DNA of 64,000 bases from Nocardia salmonicida NBRC 13393 (GTDB lineage: Bacteria; Actinomycetota; Actinomycetes; Mycobacteriales; Mycobacteriaceae): NCBI RefSeq assembly GCF_001613085.1, contig NZ_BDBR01000049.1, forward strand, positions 1 through 64,000, read 5' to 3'. The notes beneath the pieces are model-generated. The model saw only the letters and a list, made by a program, of their open reading frames with translations, was not told the origin of the DNA and ran no database searches. Both the position numbers and the translations under genes were made by a program. Positions 50,673 through 59,627 of this stretch are shown piece after piece. Positions within the stretch are counted from its first letter, which is position 1. Each line of letters opens with the position of its first letter.

Positions 50673-51449
50673 ATGCGCGTCGATCCTCCGGATACCCAGC
50701 TGAGCGAGCGGGACAGGTTCGGGCTGCGAGTCGAGATCACGATCGTTCTGCTCGTGACCTTCGGGTTGAGTGGGATCAGTGCCGCTCTTTCCCTGCTGGA
50801 TTCGGCGCTGTCGCCGGGTGGGGTCGGTGGGCGGACCGTGGCGTTGAACGCGTCGCGGTCGAACAATTCGTTCCTCGATCTGCTGTTCCAGCTCGTCGGG
50901 GTGACCCGGCTGATGGCGTGGGCGGCGTTGGCGCTGTACCTGTTGTGGCGCAGCGGGATCGGGCCACGGATGATCGGGTTGGCCCGGATCCGGCGTGGCG
51001 ACATCGTGGCAGGTCTCGTGCTCGCCGCGGTGATCGGGCTGCCGGGGCTCGCGCTGTATCTGGTCGCGCACACGATGGGGGTGAGCGTCACCATCGTGCC
51101 GAGTTCGCTGTCGGAACACTGGTGGCGGCTACCGGTCCTGATCTTGTCGGCCTGTGCGAATTCCGTCGCCGAGGAAGTGGTGGTGGTGGGCTATCTGATC
51201 ACCCGGCTGCGCAGGCTCGGCTGGACGGAGAACTCGTCGCTGGCCGCGTCGGCGCTGCTGCGCGGCAGCTATCACCTGTATCAGGGGATCGGCGGCGGGC
51301 TGGGCAATATCGTGATGGGCCTGATCTTCGGCCGATACTGGCAGCGGACCAACCGCCTGTGGCCCTTGATCCTGGCCCACGCGACGATCGACGCTGTCGC
51401 CTATCTCGGCTACAACGTGCTGCGCGGGCGGGTCGGCTGGCTGCCATGA
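50673..51449 (+). CDS. CPBP-family (CAAX) intramembrane metalloprotease
   Basis: This 258-residue membrane protein of about seven helices has motif 1 VAEEVVVVGYL (the EE pair that positions zinc), motif 2 RGSYHLYQGIGGGLGN and motif 3 LAHATID. These histidine and glutamate sites fit the CPBP/Rce1 family. The usual Arg after EExxx is not present (EEVVVVG). Its substrate is unknown. Confidence 0.85.
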   Translation: MRVDPPDTQLSERDRFGLRVEITIVLLVTFGLSGISAALSLLDSALSPGGVGGRTVALNASRSNNSFLDLLFQLVGVTRLMAWAALALYLLWRSGIGPRMIGLARIRRGDIVAGLVLAAVIGLPGLALYLVAHTMGVSVTIVPSSLSEHWWRLPVLILSACANSVAEEVVVVGYLITRLRRLGWTENSSLAASALLRGSYHLYQGIGGGLGNIVMGLIFGRYWQRTNRLWPLILAHATIDAVAYLGYNVLRGRVGWLP

Positions 51450-51595
51450 TCACTGATGTGAACGGCGTGTCGCGGCGAGTTTCACCACATCACCGCGTTT
51501 CGCGCTAACAGTGGCCCTCGCGCGGGGTATCCCAGTAGTAACCGAGCGCGCGGAAACCGACTCGCGCTCCCCACGATCAGTAGAGTTTGACGGTG

Positions 51596-53008
51596 ATGAA
51601 CGGCGACGATCCCCGCGAGGACCCCCGTAGGCGCCGGGTGCCGCCGACGTCCGGCCGCCCCGGCGGTCCCGCGGTGCCCCCACAAGGTCGTCCCCTGCCG
51701 CCGCAGGGTCGCGCGATGCCCCCGGATCCGCGCTACGCCCGCCCGCCCGGCGACGACCGGCGCCCGCAGCCCGAGGACGGTCCGACGGTTCGCTACAACC
51801 CGGCGCCTCGACGCGGCGCGTCACACATCGAACCCACCCAGGTGATGCACCGCGGCAACTCCGGTGACCAGCCGCTGGCCTATTCGCAGCTGCCCTACGA
51901 GCGCGAGAAGCCGCGTCAGCCACCACCACCGCCGCCGCGACCGCCTCGTGAGCAGGTCAGACACGCACCGACCCAGCGGCCGGTGCCCCACCACGACGCC
52001 CTCCCGCCCCGGCGTACTCCCCCGCCGGTCACCGGCGGCAGGCAGCCGCAGCCGCCCAGACGCAGGCGCAAGCGTCATCCGTTCCGGTGGCTGATGGTGA
52101 TCGTCGTGCTGTTGATCGCCGGCCTGATCGCCGCGGTCGTGCACCTGGACAACTCACTTGCCCGCATCACCGCGCTGCCCTCCTACAGCGACCGTGTGGG
52201 CAATACCCCCGGCACCAACTGGCTGCTGGTCGGCTCCGACGGCCGTGGTGACCTCTCCACCGAGCAGGAGCAGGAACTCGCGACCGGCGGCGACACCGGA
52301 CCCGAACGCACCGACACGATCATGATGGTGCACATCGCGTCCTCCGGCCCGACCACCATGGTCAGCCTCCCGCGCGACTCCTACGTGAACATCCCCGGCC
52401 ACGGCAAGGACAAGCTGAACGCGTCGTTCGCGATCGGCGGCGCGTCGCTGCTGGTCCAAACGGTGGAGGAAGCGACGGGCGTGCGGATCGACCACTACGC
52501 GCAGATCGGCTTCGGCGGTTTCGCCAGTGTCGTCGACGCGTTGGGTGGGCTCGAGATGTGCCTGGACGAACCGATCGTCGACCCGCTGGCCGGGCTCGAC
52601 CTGCCCGCGGGCTGCCAGGAACTGTCGGGCCCGCAAGCACTCGGTTTCGTTCGCACCAGGGCCACCCCGAACGCCGATGTCGACCGGATGAACCATCAGC
52701 GCATGTTCATGGCGGCGCTGTTGAAGAAGGCCACGAGCATGGGCACTCTCGCGAATCCGTTCTCGTTGTGGCCCATGGCAACCGGGGTCGCCGGTTCACT
52801 GAAGGTCGACGACGGCGACCACATCTGGAACCTGGCTGCACTCGGCTGGGCGATGCGCGGCGACACCGTGACCACCAGCGTTCCGATCGGCGGATTCGAC
52901 GACACCGACGTGGGCAACGTGTTGCTCTGGGACAAGACCAAGGCCTCTGATTTCTTCGAGGCGCTCGCCACCGATCAGCAGATCCCAGAGGAGCTGCTGA
53001 CGCGGTAA
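51596..53008 (+). CDS. LytR-CpsA-Psr (LCP) family cell-wall ligase
   Basis: This ~470-residue protein has a long disordered cytoplasmic Pro/Arg-rich region (1-155), one helix near 160-180 (WLMVIVVLLIAGLIAAVVHL) and an LCP domain from about 200. Visible marks are LLVGSDGRGD, ERTDTIMMVHI, VSLPRDSYVNIPG, KLNASFAIGG and the Arg-rich GFVRTRATPNADVDRMNHQ. It would transfer polyprenyl-linked glycans such as arabinogalactan to peptidoglycan. Starts at ATG 51596 or the adjoining GTG 51593. It sits at the Rv3840 position. Confidence 0.9.
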   Translation: MNGDDPREDPRRRRVPPTSGRPGGPAVPPQGRPLPPQGRAMPPDPRYARPPGDDRRPQPEDGPTVRYNPAPRRGASHIEPTQVMHRGNSGDQPLAYSQLPYEREKPRQPPPPPPRPPREQVRHAPTQRPVPHHDALPPRRTPPPVTGGRQPQPPRRRRKRHPFRWLMVIVVLLIAGLIAAVVHLDNSLARITALPSYSDRVGNTPGTNWLLVGSDGRGDLSTEQEQELATGGDTGPERTDTIMMVHIASSGPTTMVSLPRDSYVNIPGHGKDKLNASFAIGGASLLVQTVEEATGVRIDHYAQIGFGGFASVVDALGGLEMCLDEPIVDPLAGLDLPAGCQELSGPQALGFVRTRATPNADVDRMNHQRMFMAALLKKATSMGTLANPFSLWPMATGVAGSLKVDDGDHIWNLAALGWAMRGDTVTTSVPIGGFDDTDVGNVLLWDKTKASDFFEALATDQQIPEELLTR

Positions 53009-53017
53009 CGTCGTGGT

Positions 53018-53548
53018 ATGCCCGAGAACCTGTCGTTCACCGAACTCCTCCGTGACCAGGTCAGAGCCGGTCTGACCGCGGCGCACCAGTATCTGGCCGC
53101 CGCCGTCTATTTCGACGCGCAGGATTTACCCGAGCTGGCCGGGCAAACCTACGCGCGTTCGACGTCGAATCACGGGCACGCGATGCGCATGGTGCAGTAC
53201 CTGCTCGACCGCGATGTGCCGATCGCGATCGGCGGGCTCGACGAGGTCCGCTCGGAATTCGATTCCCCGCGCGCCACGATCGCCTTTCTGCTCGACCGCG
53301 AACGGGTCACCACCGCGCAGGTCAGCGCTCTCGCCGCGGCCGCGCGCGACAACAACGATTTCCTGGGCGAACAATTCATGCAGTGGTTCCTGGGCGCGCA
53401 GGTCGACGATGTCGCCGCGATGACCACGCTGTTGACCGTGCTCGACCGGCAGGACAACCTGTTCGATGTCGAGGAATTCATCCGCCGTGAACTGCGCGGG
53501 ACGGTGCGAATCGATACCACCGCACCCCGAATGGCAGGCGCGACTTAG
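53018..53548 (+). CDS. Ferritin-like protein with degenerate ferroxidase centre
   Basis: This 176-residue homologue of the next gene (shared VQYLLDRDVPI, GEQFMQWFL, LFDVEEFI) has altered ligands. Using M. tuberculosis BfrB numbering as I recall it, Glu22 becomes Gly18 (RAGLTAAHQY), Glu55 becomes Asn51 (TSNHGHAM), and the last Glu becomes Asp (AQVDDV). His58 and Glu99 remain. Iron oxidation is therefore doubtful, and it may act as a structural chain. It starts nine bases after the LCP gene, so the two are probably one transcript. Confidence 0.85.
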   Translation: MPENLSFTELLRDQVRAGLTAAHQYLAAAVYFDAQDLPELAGQTYARSTSNHGHAMRMVQYLLDRDVPIAIGGLDEVRSEFDSPRATIAFLLDRERVTTAQVSALAAAARDNNDFLGEQFMQWFLGAQVDDVAAMTTLLTVLDRQDNLFDVEEFIRRELRGTVRIDTTAPRMAGAT

Positions 53549-53631
53549 GAAATACTTGGTTAGGGAATACTGCCCTCAATAAGGCTGCACTTGGATGACA
53601 ACCCCTGATGACCAGCATTAATGTGGCGGCC

Positions 53632-54180
53632 ATGTCGATTCATCCGGAAGCCCCGCGAAGCAAGTTCCACACTCTGCTCCAAGATCAAATCCGGCATGAG
53701 TTCAATGCCGAGCACCAGTACATCGCGATCGCTGTGTGGTTCGACAACCACGACCTGCCGCAGCTGGCCAAGCGCTTCTACGCCCAGTCCGTGGAAGAAC
53801 GAAATCACGCGATGATGATCGTGCAGTACTTCGTGGACCGCGACATCTCCGTAGAGATCTCGGGCATCGACGCGGCGAAGTCGAAGTTCGAGTCCGCCCG
53901 TGAGCCGATCGAACTGGCGTTGACCCAGGAGAAGACGGTCACCGATCAGATCGTGCAGCTGGCGAGCACCGCCCGTGAAGAGGGCGACTACCTCGGCGAG
54001 CAGTTCATGCAGTGGTTCCTGAAGGAACAGGTCGAAGAAGTGGCGCACATGACCACGCTGCTCAACATCGCCGATCGCGCCGGGTCGAACCTGTTCGACC
54101 TGGAGGAGTTCATGTGGCGTGAGCTGAGCACCCCGAAGGATACCGCCGGGGCACCGTCGGTCGCGGGCGGCAGCGTCTAG
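53632..54180 (+). CDS. bfrB: Ferritin (BfrB type), ferroxidase intact
   Basis: This 182-residue iron-storage subunit assembles into a 24-mer cage. The ferroxidase ligands are present: Glu23 (RHEFNAEHQY), Glu56 and His59 (EERNHAMM), Glu100 (TQEKTVTDQ), and KEQVEEV after GEQFMQWFL. The ATG at 53632 aligns with BfrB; an upstream in-frame ATG at 53608 is possible. It follows the degenerate paralogue and is closed by a strong terminator. Confidence 0.92.
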   Translation: MSIHPEAPRSKFHTLLQDQIRHEFNAEHQYIAIAVWFDNHDLPQLAKRFYAQSVEERNHAMMIVQYFVDRDISVEISGIDAAKSKFESAREPIELALTQEKTVTDQIVQLASTAREEGDYLGEQFMQWFLKEQVEEVAHMTTLLNIADRAGSNLFDLEEFMWRELSTPKDTAGAPSVAGGSV

Positions 54181-54191
54181 CTCTGACGCAC

Positions 54192-54224
54192 AGGATTCGG
54201 CTCGCGGGCAGCGAGCCGAATCCT
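54192..54224. terminator. Hairpin terminator after bfrB
   Basis: A 14-bp perfect stem AGGATTCGGCTCGC / GCGAGCCGAATCCT with a 5-base loop, followed by TTTG. It lies between bfrB and a small minus-strand ORF. Confidence 0.85.
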
Positions 54225-54234
54225 TTGTGCGCGT

Positions 54235-54351
54235 TTACCAGCCGGAGCCGGAGCCACCCGAGCCGGTGTTGGCCAGCACGGTGCCGATCAAGATCTGCGC
54301 GAGTCCAGCGATAGATCCGAGAAATTCCACGATGCCTCTTACTTTCCTCAT
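54235..54351 (-). CDS. Possible 38-residue membrane peptide
   Basis: The minus strand encodes MRKVRGIVEF then LGSIAGLAQILIGTVL and a Gly/Ser/Trp tail (ANTGSGGSGSGW). It begins ATG 54351, or an in-frame GTG just before it. A charged start, one helix-length hydrophobic stretch and a small flexible tail suggest a small membrane peptide. Ribosome-site evidence is weak. It lies between a terminator and the DUF5926 gene. Confidence 0.5.
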   Translation of the reverse strand: MRKVRGIVEFLGSIAGLAQILIGTVLANTGSGGSGSGW

Positions 54352-54419
54352 CACCGATTGTCCGGTTCAGTCGTGAACCTAGCGGACCGAATCTGTGAAA
54401 GAGGCATGTTTCATTAAGT

Positions 54420-55340
54420 TCAGCGCAGGGTGACCTGACGCGAACGCAGACCATCGCGCGAACGACGTTCTTCGCTGGTCATGGGCGCGTCGGACGCCAG
54501 CGCTTCGGCCAGGCGAGCACCGAATCCCCGCGCCGGAGCTTCCCATTCGGCCGGGTGCCGCTCGGGATCGAGGTCGAACACCGGCACCAGCAGGCCGTGT
54601 GTACGGAACGAACCGGCGAAGCGCGAACCCTCGCCGAGGTGCAGGCCACCGGTGGCGTGCACGCGAGCCAGGGCCAGCATCAGCGCGTCTTCGTCCTCGG
54701 GACGCACCCAGCGCACATGCGCCTTCTCGCCCGCGTCGACCCACCAGGCCGCGCCGACGGAATCCGGGCCGAGGTCGAGGCGCGCCGACGGCATGATGGC
54801 CTGCTTGGCCTGCTCGATAGTCGCCGCTACCTGCGGATCCGGGGTGACGCCCTCGGGCACCCACCAGTCGAAGTCCTGGTGCACGGTGAGCTCGAGGTCG
54901 GCACCGGGATCGATGACATCGGCAAGGCGCGGACCACCGTCGACGGCGTCGGCGGAGTTCAGCGACTCGCCGGGCTCGGCCGACTGGGTCCACAGGATCG
55001 CCGCCGCGATATCGGCCGACGGGTCTTCGCCCCGGAACTGCATCTGCGTGCCGACGAAGCCGACCGGCTCGTCACCGGCGCGCACCAGCGCGGCCACCGC
55101 GCCGGGCAGCACCGTCGCCAGGGTGACCTCACGCTGCGCGGCCACACCGGGCGCGAGCTTCAAGGTCGCGGTCGCCGACGGCACGAACTCCCGCAGCGCC
55201 ACCAGATCACATTCGGCGGCAAGACCCTCGAACGGCCGTGTCACGGCCGCGGATGCCTGCTCCTGCGCCGCACGCCGCTGCGCGAGACGCTGAGCCCGAT
55301 TACTGTCGGGCTTCGGACTGTTCCGCTTGCTTTTACCCAC
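54420..55340 (-). CDS. DUF5926-family protein
   Basis: This 306-residue protein has an N-terminal lysine/arginine-rich tail (MGKSKRNSPKPDSNRAQRLA) and an Ala-rich globular region, including FEGLAAECDLVALREFVPSA. It ends RSRDGLRSRQVTLR. I recognise it as the DUF5926 family of actinobacteria, sometimes mislabelled SecA-related. No enzymatic motif. Cytoplasmic. It is transcribed leftward and lies between the small ORF and the GDPD gene. Confidence 0.75.
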   Translation of the reverse strand: MGKSKRNSPKPDSNRAQRLAQRRAAQEQASAAVTRPFEGLAAECDLVALREFVPSATATLKLAPGVAAQREVTLATVLPGAVAALVRAGDEPVGFVGTQMQFRGEDPSADIAAAILWTQSAEPGESLNSADAVDGGPRLADVIDPGADLELTVHQDFDWWVPEGVTPDPQVAATIEQAKQAIMPSARLDLGPDSVGAAWWVDAGEKAHVRWVRPEDEDALMLALARVHATGGLHLGEGSRFAGSFRTHGLLVPVFDLDPERHPAEWEAPARGFGARLAEALASDAPMTSEERRSRDGLRSRQVTLR

Positions 55341-55416
55341 GCGTGGAGTTTATGGCCGAGCGGCGAGTTCGCTTACCGCGCCCCCTGCCCACGCCCGCCG
55401 TGTCCGGTGCGGGCGA

Positions 55417-56184
55417 TCAGACTCCGGCCAGTAGCGCCTTCGTGCGGCCCGGGTGGTTGGTCGCGACCCAGCTGACGCCGAGGTCGGCGCACAACGTCAC
55501 GTCTTCGGGCTCGTCCACGGTCCAGCAGTAGGTGGCCCGGCCCGCCGCGGCGGCCTTGTCGACGAGTTCGGGATGCTCGCGCAGCGTCTTCACCGAAGGG
55601 CCGACCGCGGTCGCGCCGACCGTGGTGGCCGCGCCCCCGCCGAGGAACCGCGACGATTCGCCGAGCAGCACCGTCGGCAACAGCGGTGCGGCACGGCGGA
55701 TCCGCCAGACCGCGGTCGCCGCGAACGACATCACCACCGCGCGGGAGTGATCGGCCGACGCGGGCGTGGCGATGCCGAAACGCTGGAGTTCGGCGAGCAC
55801 CTTGTTCTCCACCAGGGCGCCGTAGCGCACCGGGTGCTTGGTCTCGATGAACAGTTTCGTCGGACGGGTGCGCCAGTCGAGGACGAGGCCGATCAGATCG
55901 CTCAGCGCGAGCACGCCCTGCGGCTCTTCGTCGGTGCCGAAGTTCATGTCGCGCAACTCGTCCAGCGTCAGTTCACTGACCAGGCCGGTGGCATCGGCGG
56001 TGCGGTCGACGGTGCGGTCGTGCACGCAGACCAGGTGGCCGTCGCGGGTGAGCCGGACGTCGCATTCGACACCGTCGGCGCCCTCCTGCAGCGCTAGTTC
56101 GTACGCGGCGAGGGTGTGCTCGGGTCGTGCCGCCGACGCACCACGATGCGCCACCACGAAGGGTGGGCGATTGCTCTGGCTCAC
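55417..56184 (-). CDS. Glycerophosphodiester phosphodiesterase
   Basis: This 255-residue TIM-barrel enzyme hydrolyses glycerophosphodiesters to glycerol-3-phosphate and alcohol. It has HRGASAARPEHTLAAYE, then ECDVRLTRDG and CVHDRTVDRT holding the catalytic His and metal Asp/Glu, and FIETKHP. No signal peptide, so cytoplasmic. Its ATG overlaps the DUF4328 stop (ATGA). It corresponds to M. tuberculosis glpQ1 (Rv3842c). Confidence 0.92.
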   Translation of the reverse strand: MSQSNRPPFVVAHRGASAARPEHTLAAYELALQEGADGVECDVRLTRDGHLVCVHDRTVDRTADATGLVSELTLDELRDMNFGTDEEPQGVLALSDLIGLVLDWRTRPTKLFIETKHPVRYGALVENKVLAELQRFGIATPASADHSRAVVMSFAATAVWRIRRAAPLLPTVLLGESSRFLGGGAATTVGATAVGPSVKTLREHPELVDKAAAAGRATYCWTVDEPEDVTLCADLGVSWVATNHPGRTKALLAGV

Positions 56185-57245
56185 TTGGCCACGACCTCCT
56201 CCTGCGTATTCTCGCCTGTCCGGACGGAATCCGCGCGTTCGGCCTCATCGTGCCCGACGTCATCGCGCGCCGCGTCATCGCGCGCCGCGACAGCGCCCGG
56301 CTCGACCGGCGCGATGACGACCTCGGCGGGATCGGCCGCCATCACCCAACGGTGCGCCGACCTGACCTCCCCACGCAGGTCACGGCCCTCCAATGTGCGC
56401 ACCATCCACAACGTCAGGACCGCGAACCCGGCCGCGCACAGGTCGGTGAAACCGGTGAAGGAGACACCGTCGGCCTCGGCCTGCAGGGTCGACGCGTCGC
56501 GCCACAGCGTCGCCGCGATCAACAGCAGCCCGCTGAATGCCCAAGCGGCCCACCAGATCCGCACCGCCCGCCACGAACGCGGATCGGGGTCGGAGCCGAG
56601 CAGTTCGGTGAGAAACACGCCAGGCCAGATCAGATTGACCCCCGGCACCAGGCATCCCGCGATCAGCGACCACCGTTTGCGCGGGTCACGCTTGCCGTAG
56701 GCGGTGAACACGATCGTGCGCGCTTCGATCAGCCAGGCGACCAGCGACACGGCCGTCACCAGCGCGCAGAGGGGCGCGATGACGCCGAACACCAGCACCG
56801 TCGCGTCGGAGATCGACAGCAGCCAGCTGGGGATGAGCCGGGCGCGGTTCTGCAACAGGATCAGGTAGCGGCCGTATTCGGCGAGGCCGGCGAGCAGGAA
56901 CGCGAGCGCGGTCGTGACCAGCAGCCGATCGCGGTGGACGGCGAGGCCGCGCAGGGGGCGCTCGGACGGGCGGGCCGCCGACGGCGGCGGATCGAGCAGG
57001 CCCCAGCGCGGGGTCTCGGTGTAGCGCGGGGTCGGCCCGAGCGGGGCCGAGGTGGTCGCGCCCGCCTTGCGGGTGCGGTGATCGGGTCGGCGCGCGACCC
57101 AGCGGTAGTTGCGCTGGGTGGCCGGTGCGTCGACCCTGCCGGGCGAGAGCAGCACCCCTCGGCAGCGCGGGCACCAGTGCATCGGCGCGCCCTGCACGGC
57201 CCACCGCGCACCACAGCGTGCACATGGTTGCACCACCGAACTCAC
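56181..57245 (-). CDS. DUF4328 membrane protein with N-terminal zinc ribbon
   Basis: This ~354-residue protein has an N-terminal zinc-ribbon-like CARCGARW...CPRCRG (residues 7-30), a charged linker and about six hydrophobic segments with LIPSWLLSISDA and DPRKRWSLIAGCLVPGVNLIWP. The C-terminal tail is acidic and repetitive (AARDDAARDDVGHDEAERA). GTG at 57245 is the probable start. It is coupled to the GDPD gene (Rv3843c-Rv3842c order). Confidence 0.82.
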   Translation of the reverse strand: MSSVVQPCARCGARWAVQGAPMHWCPRCRGVLLSPGRVDAPATQRNYRWVARRPDHRTRKAGATTSAPLGPTPRYTETPRWGLLDPPPSAARPSERPLRGLAVHRDRLLVTTALAFLLAGLAEYGRYLILLQNRARLIPSWLLSISDATVLVFGVIAPLCALVTAVSLVAWLIEARTIVFTAYGKRDPRKRWSLIAGCLVPGVNLIWPGVFLTELLGSDPDPRSWRAVRIWWAAWAFSGLLLIAATLWRDASTLQAEADGVSFTGFTDLCAAGFAVLTLWMVRTLEGRDLRGEVRSAHRWVMAADPAEVVIAPVEPGAVAARDDAARDDVGHDEAERADSVRTGENTQEEVVAK

Positions 57246-57265
57246 CCGCGCACCCCGCTTCCGGA

Positions 57266-57625
57266 CTAGTAGATCTTGGCTTCGTGGTCGCCGTCGGCGA
57301 CCACCGGGCGGCTGGTCTGCTGCCAGGCCACCATGCCCCCCGCGACATTGACCGCTTCGTACCCGATATGGGCGAGATACCGGACGACCTCGATGGACCG
57401 GCCACCCTGTCTGCACACGACGTAGAGCTCGGCGTCGATATCGAGCTCGTCGAGGCGGGCAGGCACGTCGGCCATCGGGATGTGGACCGCGCCCGGCGCG
57501 TGGCCGAGGTTCCATTCGTCGGGTTCGCGCACGTCGAGCAGCTGCGCGCCCGGCGCCGGGTCCGCGTCATCGAACGCGGCGGGTACCGCACCCACCGGCA
57601 CCGTGGGGACATCGGAGCTCGTCAC
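57266..57625 (-). CDS. Rhodanese-like domain protein
   Basis: This 119-residue single-domain protein has LLDVREPDEWNLGHAPGAVHIPM and active loop VVCRQGGRSIEVVRYL, whose cysteine would carry persulfide. It ends NVAGGMVAWQQTSRPV. It acts in the cytoplasm in sulfur transfer. It lies 20 bases from the DUF4328 gene on the same strand, probably the start of that operon. Confidence 0.9.
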   Translation of the reverse strand: MTSSDVPTVPVGAVPAAFDDADPAPGAQLLDVREPDEWNLGHAPGAVHIPMADVPARLDELDIDAELYVVCRQGGRSIEVVRYLAHIGYEAVNVAGGMVAWQQTSRPVVADGDHEAKIY

Positions 57626-57961
57626 GCCTCGATCCTGCCATGCCGCACGGATCGCCGGGCGAGGCTGTGCGAGGACGGTGCGATCCGCGAGCCCCAGCTA
57701 TCGATCAGCACACATCCAACGGGAACCGGCTGCCGACGACGCCGACAGCCGGATGAAACCAGCCGGGAACAACCGATCCGGGACTCCCCTCCATGTCATC
57801 CCGGAGCGGTCGTTCGCCGCTGACGTCGGGATTCGTGGACTGTGTCTTGTCCCGACATCTACTTGGACGCAAGCGGGACCGATTCGGTTCCATAAAAACG
57901 AGAACACTAGAGAAAATCTTAAATCCTGGGATCTGGGCGGCCGGATCGGTAGCCTGGGCGC
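57626..57961. other. Gene-free stretch between the rhodanese gene and the next gene
   Basis: The 336 bases hold no convincing ORF. The last ~80 bases are AT-richer than the surroundings and probably contain the promoter of the 57962 gene. The other end should hold the rhodanese promoter. No repeat or RNA gene was seen. Confidence 0.5.
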
Positions 57962-58573
57962 ATGAACGTGAGCAGGGGGCTACTCGACAGTTTCGACATC
58001 AACGGCTTGAATACCGCTTTGTCCGAATCCACGTGTCTAGGGGTAGAAGTGGATACCGCGGCGGGCAGGCTGCAACTCGCTCTGGAGGTGCTGACGCTAC
58101 CCACGGATGGACCCGCGCCGATCGACACGAAAGTCTTGCTCACCTTCACCGGAGTCACCCGCGTCGCGGCCTCCCTTCGCATCCAGCGCTGGGACGATGT
58201 CGACGCCCGTGTGCTTCCCCTGACCCTCGATCAGCTCGACGAGGCCATCGAGAGCTTCGGCGGCGGCGGGCTGCACGGGTGGGAGTTCATCGACCTCGAC
58301 GACAGCGGGTGGACGCTGTGGAGTGAGTTGCTCAGCTTCGACACCGTGCTCGATCAGCGCATCGCCGCGCATGTCATCGAGTTCTCCCAGGAGGAGGGCA
58401 TCGACCCGCGCGAGCTCGACGTCCGCGTGTGGTTCGACAAGATCTCGGTCACCGACACCGCGGGCCGCGAGATTCCGATGAACGAGTTCATCGACGGCGG
58501 CCGGCGCTGGTGGGACGCGCACGCCACCGGCGACGCCAGGACGACGAAGGCCGACATCGCGCCGCCGCTGTAA
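57962..58573 (+). CDS. Protein of unknown function
   Basis: This 203-residue acidic cytoplasmic protein starts at ATG 57962. It has mixed alpha/beta character and Asp/Glu-rich segments (LDQLDEAIESF, GWEFIDLDDSGWTLW, EFSQEEGIDPRELDVRVWFDK). There is no signal peptide, membrane segment or known motif. It lies upstream of sodA on the same strand. Confidence 0.7.
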   Translation: MNVSRGLLDSFDINGLNTALSESTCLGVEVDTAAGRLQLALEVLTLPTDGPAPIDTKVLLTFTGVTRVAASLRIQRWDDVDARVLPLTLDQLDEAIESFGGGGLHGWEFIDLDDSGWTLWSELLSFDTVLDQRIAAHVIEFSQEEGIDPRELDVRVWFDKISVTDTAGREIPMNEFIDGGRRWWDAHATGDARTTKADIAPPL

Positions 58574-58730
58574 TTTTGGAGCGCTGGCGCGCTCGAGCGG
58601 GGACCGCTGGTAGAGACATACGGGGAATCGGGGGCACGGTTCGCGGGTTGCACGGGGCGGGTGTACGAATGATGGTTGGTGTTGTCGTCCGAACTGGGCG
58701 CACACAGCCCGACACACGGAAAGGGACATC

Positions 58731-59354
58731 GTGGCCGTCTACACGCTGCCGGAACTGGATTACGACTTCGGCGCACTGGAGCCTCACATCTCCGGTGAGA
58801 TCAACGAGATCCACTACACCAAGCACCACGCTGCCTACGTCGCAGGCGCCAACAAGGCGCTCGAGCAGCTCGAGGAAGCTCGCGAATCCGGCGACCTGGC
58901 TGCCATCCTGCTGCTGGAGAAGAACCTGGCCTTCCACCTGGGTGGCCACTACAACCACTCCGTTTGGTGGAAGAACCTTTCCCCCAACGGCGGCGACCAG
59001 CCGGAAGGCGACCTGGCCGCGGCCATCGCCGACCAGTTCGGTTCGTTCGACAAGTTCCGCGCGCAGTTCACCGCTGCCGCCAACGGCCTGCAGGGCTCCG
59101 GCTGGGCCGTCCTGGGTTACGACACCCTCGGCCAGAAGCTGCTGACCTTCCAGCTGTACGACCAGCAGGCCAACGTGCCCACCGGCATCATCCCGCTGCT
59201 GCAGGTCGACATGTGGGAGCACGCCTTCTACCTGCAGTACAAGAACGTCAAGGCCGACTACGTGACTGCGTTCTGGAACGTCGTCAACTGGGCTGACGTG
59301 CAGGACCGCTTCGCCCGGGCCGTCGGCCAGGGCAAGGGCCTCATCTTCGGCTGA
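58731..59354 (+). CDS. sodA: Fe/Mn superoxide dismutase
   Basis: This 207-residue enzyme dismutes superoxide. Metal ligands are His in YTKHHAAY, His in FHLGGHYNHSVWW, and Asp and His in LQVDMWEHAFYLQY. The start GTG is preceded by GAAAGGGA. No signal peptide; the M. tuberculosis homologue is known to leave the cell via SecA2. It has no translational coupling to neighbours and is closed by the terminator at 59489. Confidence 0.96.
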   Translation: MAVYTLPELDYDFGALEPHISGEINEIHYTKHHAAYVAGANKALEQLEEARESGDLAAILLLEKNLAFHLGGHYNHSVWWKNLSPNGGDQPEGDLAAAIADQFGSFDKFRAQFTAAANGLQGSGWAVLGYDTLGQKLLTFQLYDQQANVPTGIIPLLQVDMWEHAFYLQYKNVKADYVTAFWNVVNWADVQDRFARAVGQGKGLIFG

Positions 59355-59488
59355 TCCGCCTCTCCGCGTATTTTGCCGGTCGTAGGTAGCTCCACGGGTT
59401 CTTGACCGGACTCGCGGTCGTGTGCCCCAGGCTTCTGGGCGTGCCCGGCGAGTTACCCATGTTCTTGCGAAATCAGGCGTTGCGCGAA

Positions 59489-59520
59489 AGACCTCCCAGT
59501 CAATGACTGGGGGGTCTTTT
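59489..59520 (+). terminator. Rho-independent terminator
   Basis: Stem AGACCTCCCAGT / ACTGGGGGGTCT (one T:G pair) with a 5-base loop is followed by TTT. It serves sodA, about 135 bases after its stop. Confidence 0.85.
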
Positions 59521-59627
59521 GCGTAGATTGCCCGTTCTGGCACTCACTGGTACTTGTGTGCCAGATGGGTTAGGGGCTATTCCTGTCATATACGGGCACA
59601 GTCGCCCCCGTTAGTCGGGAGGCCATC

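Noticed and set aside
56127..57269. Plus-strand frame over the DUF4328 gene
   Set aside because: Overlaps zinc ribbon and helices of the minus-strand gene; Arg/Gln/Pro-rich with no motif.
57698..57907. Short minus-strand frame in the gap before 57962
   Set aside because: No ribosome site, no recognisable composition or motif; left as gene-free.
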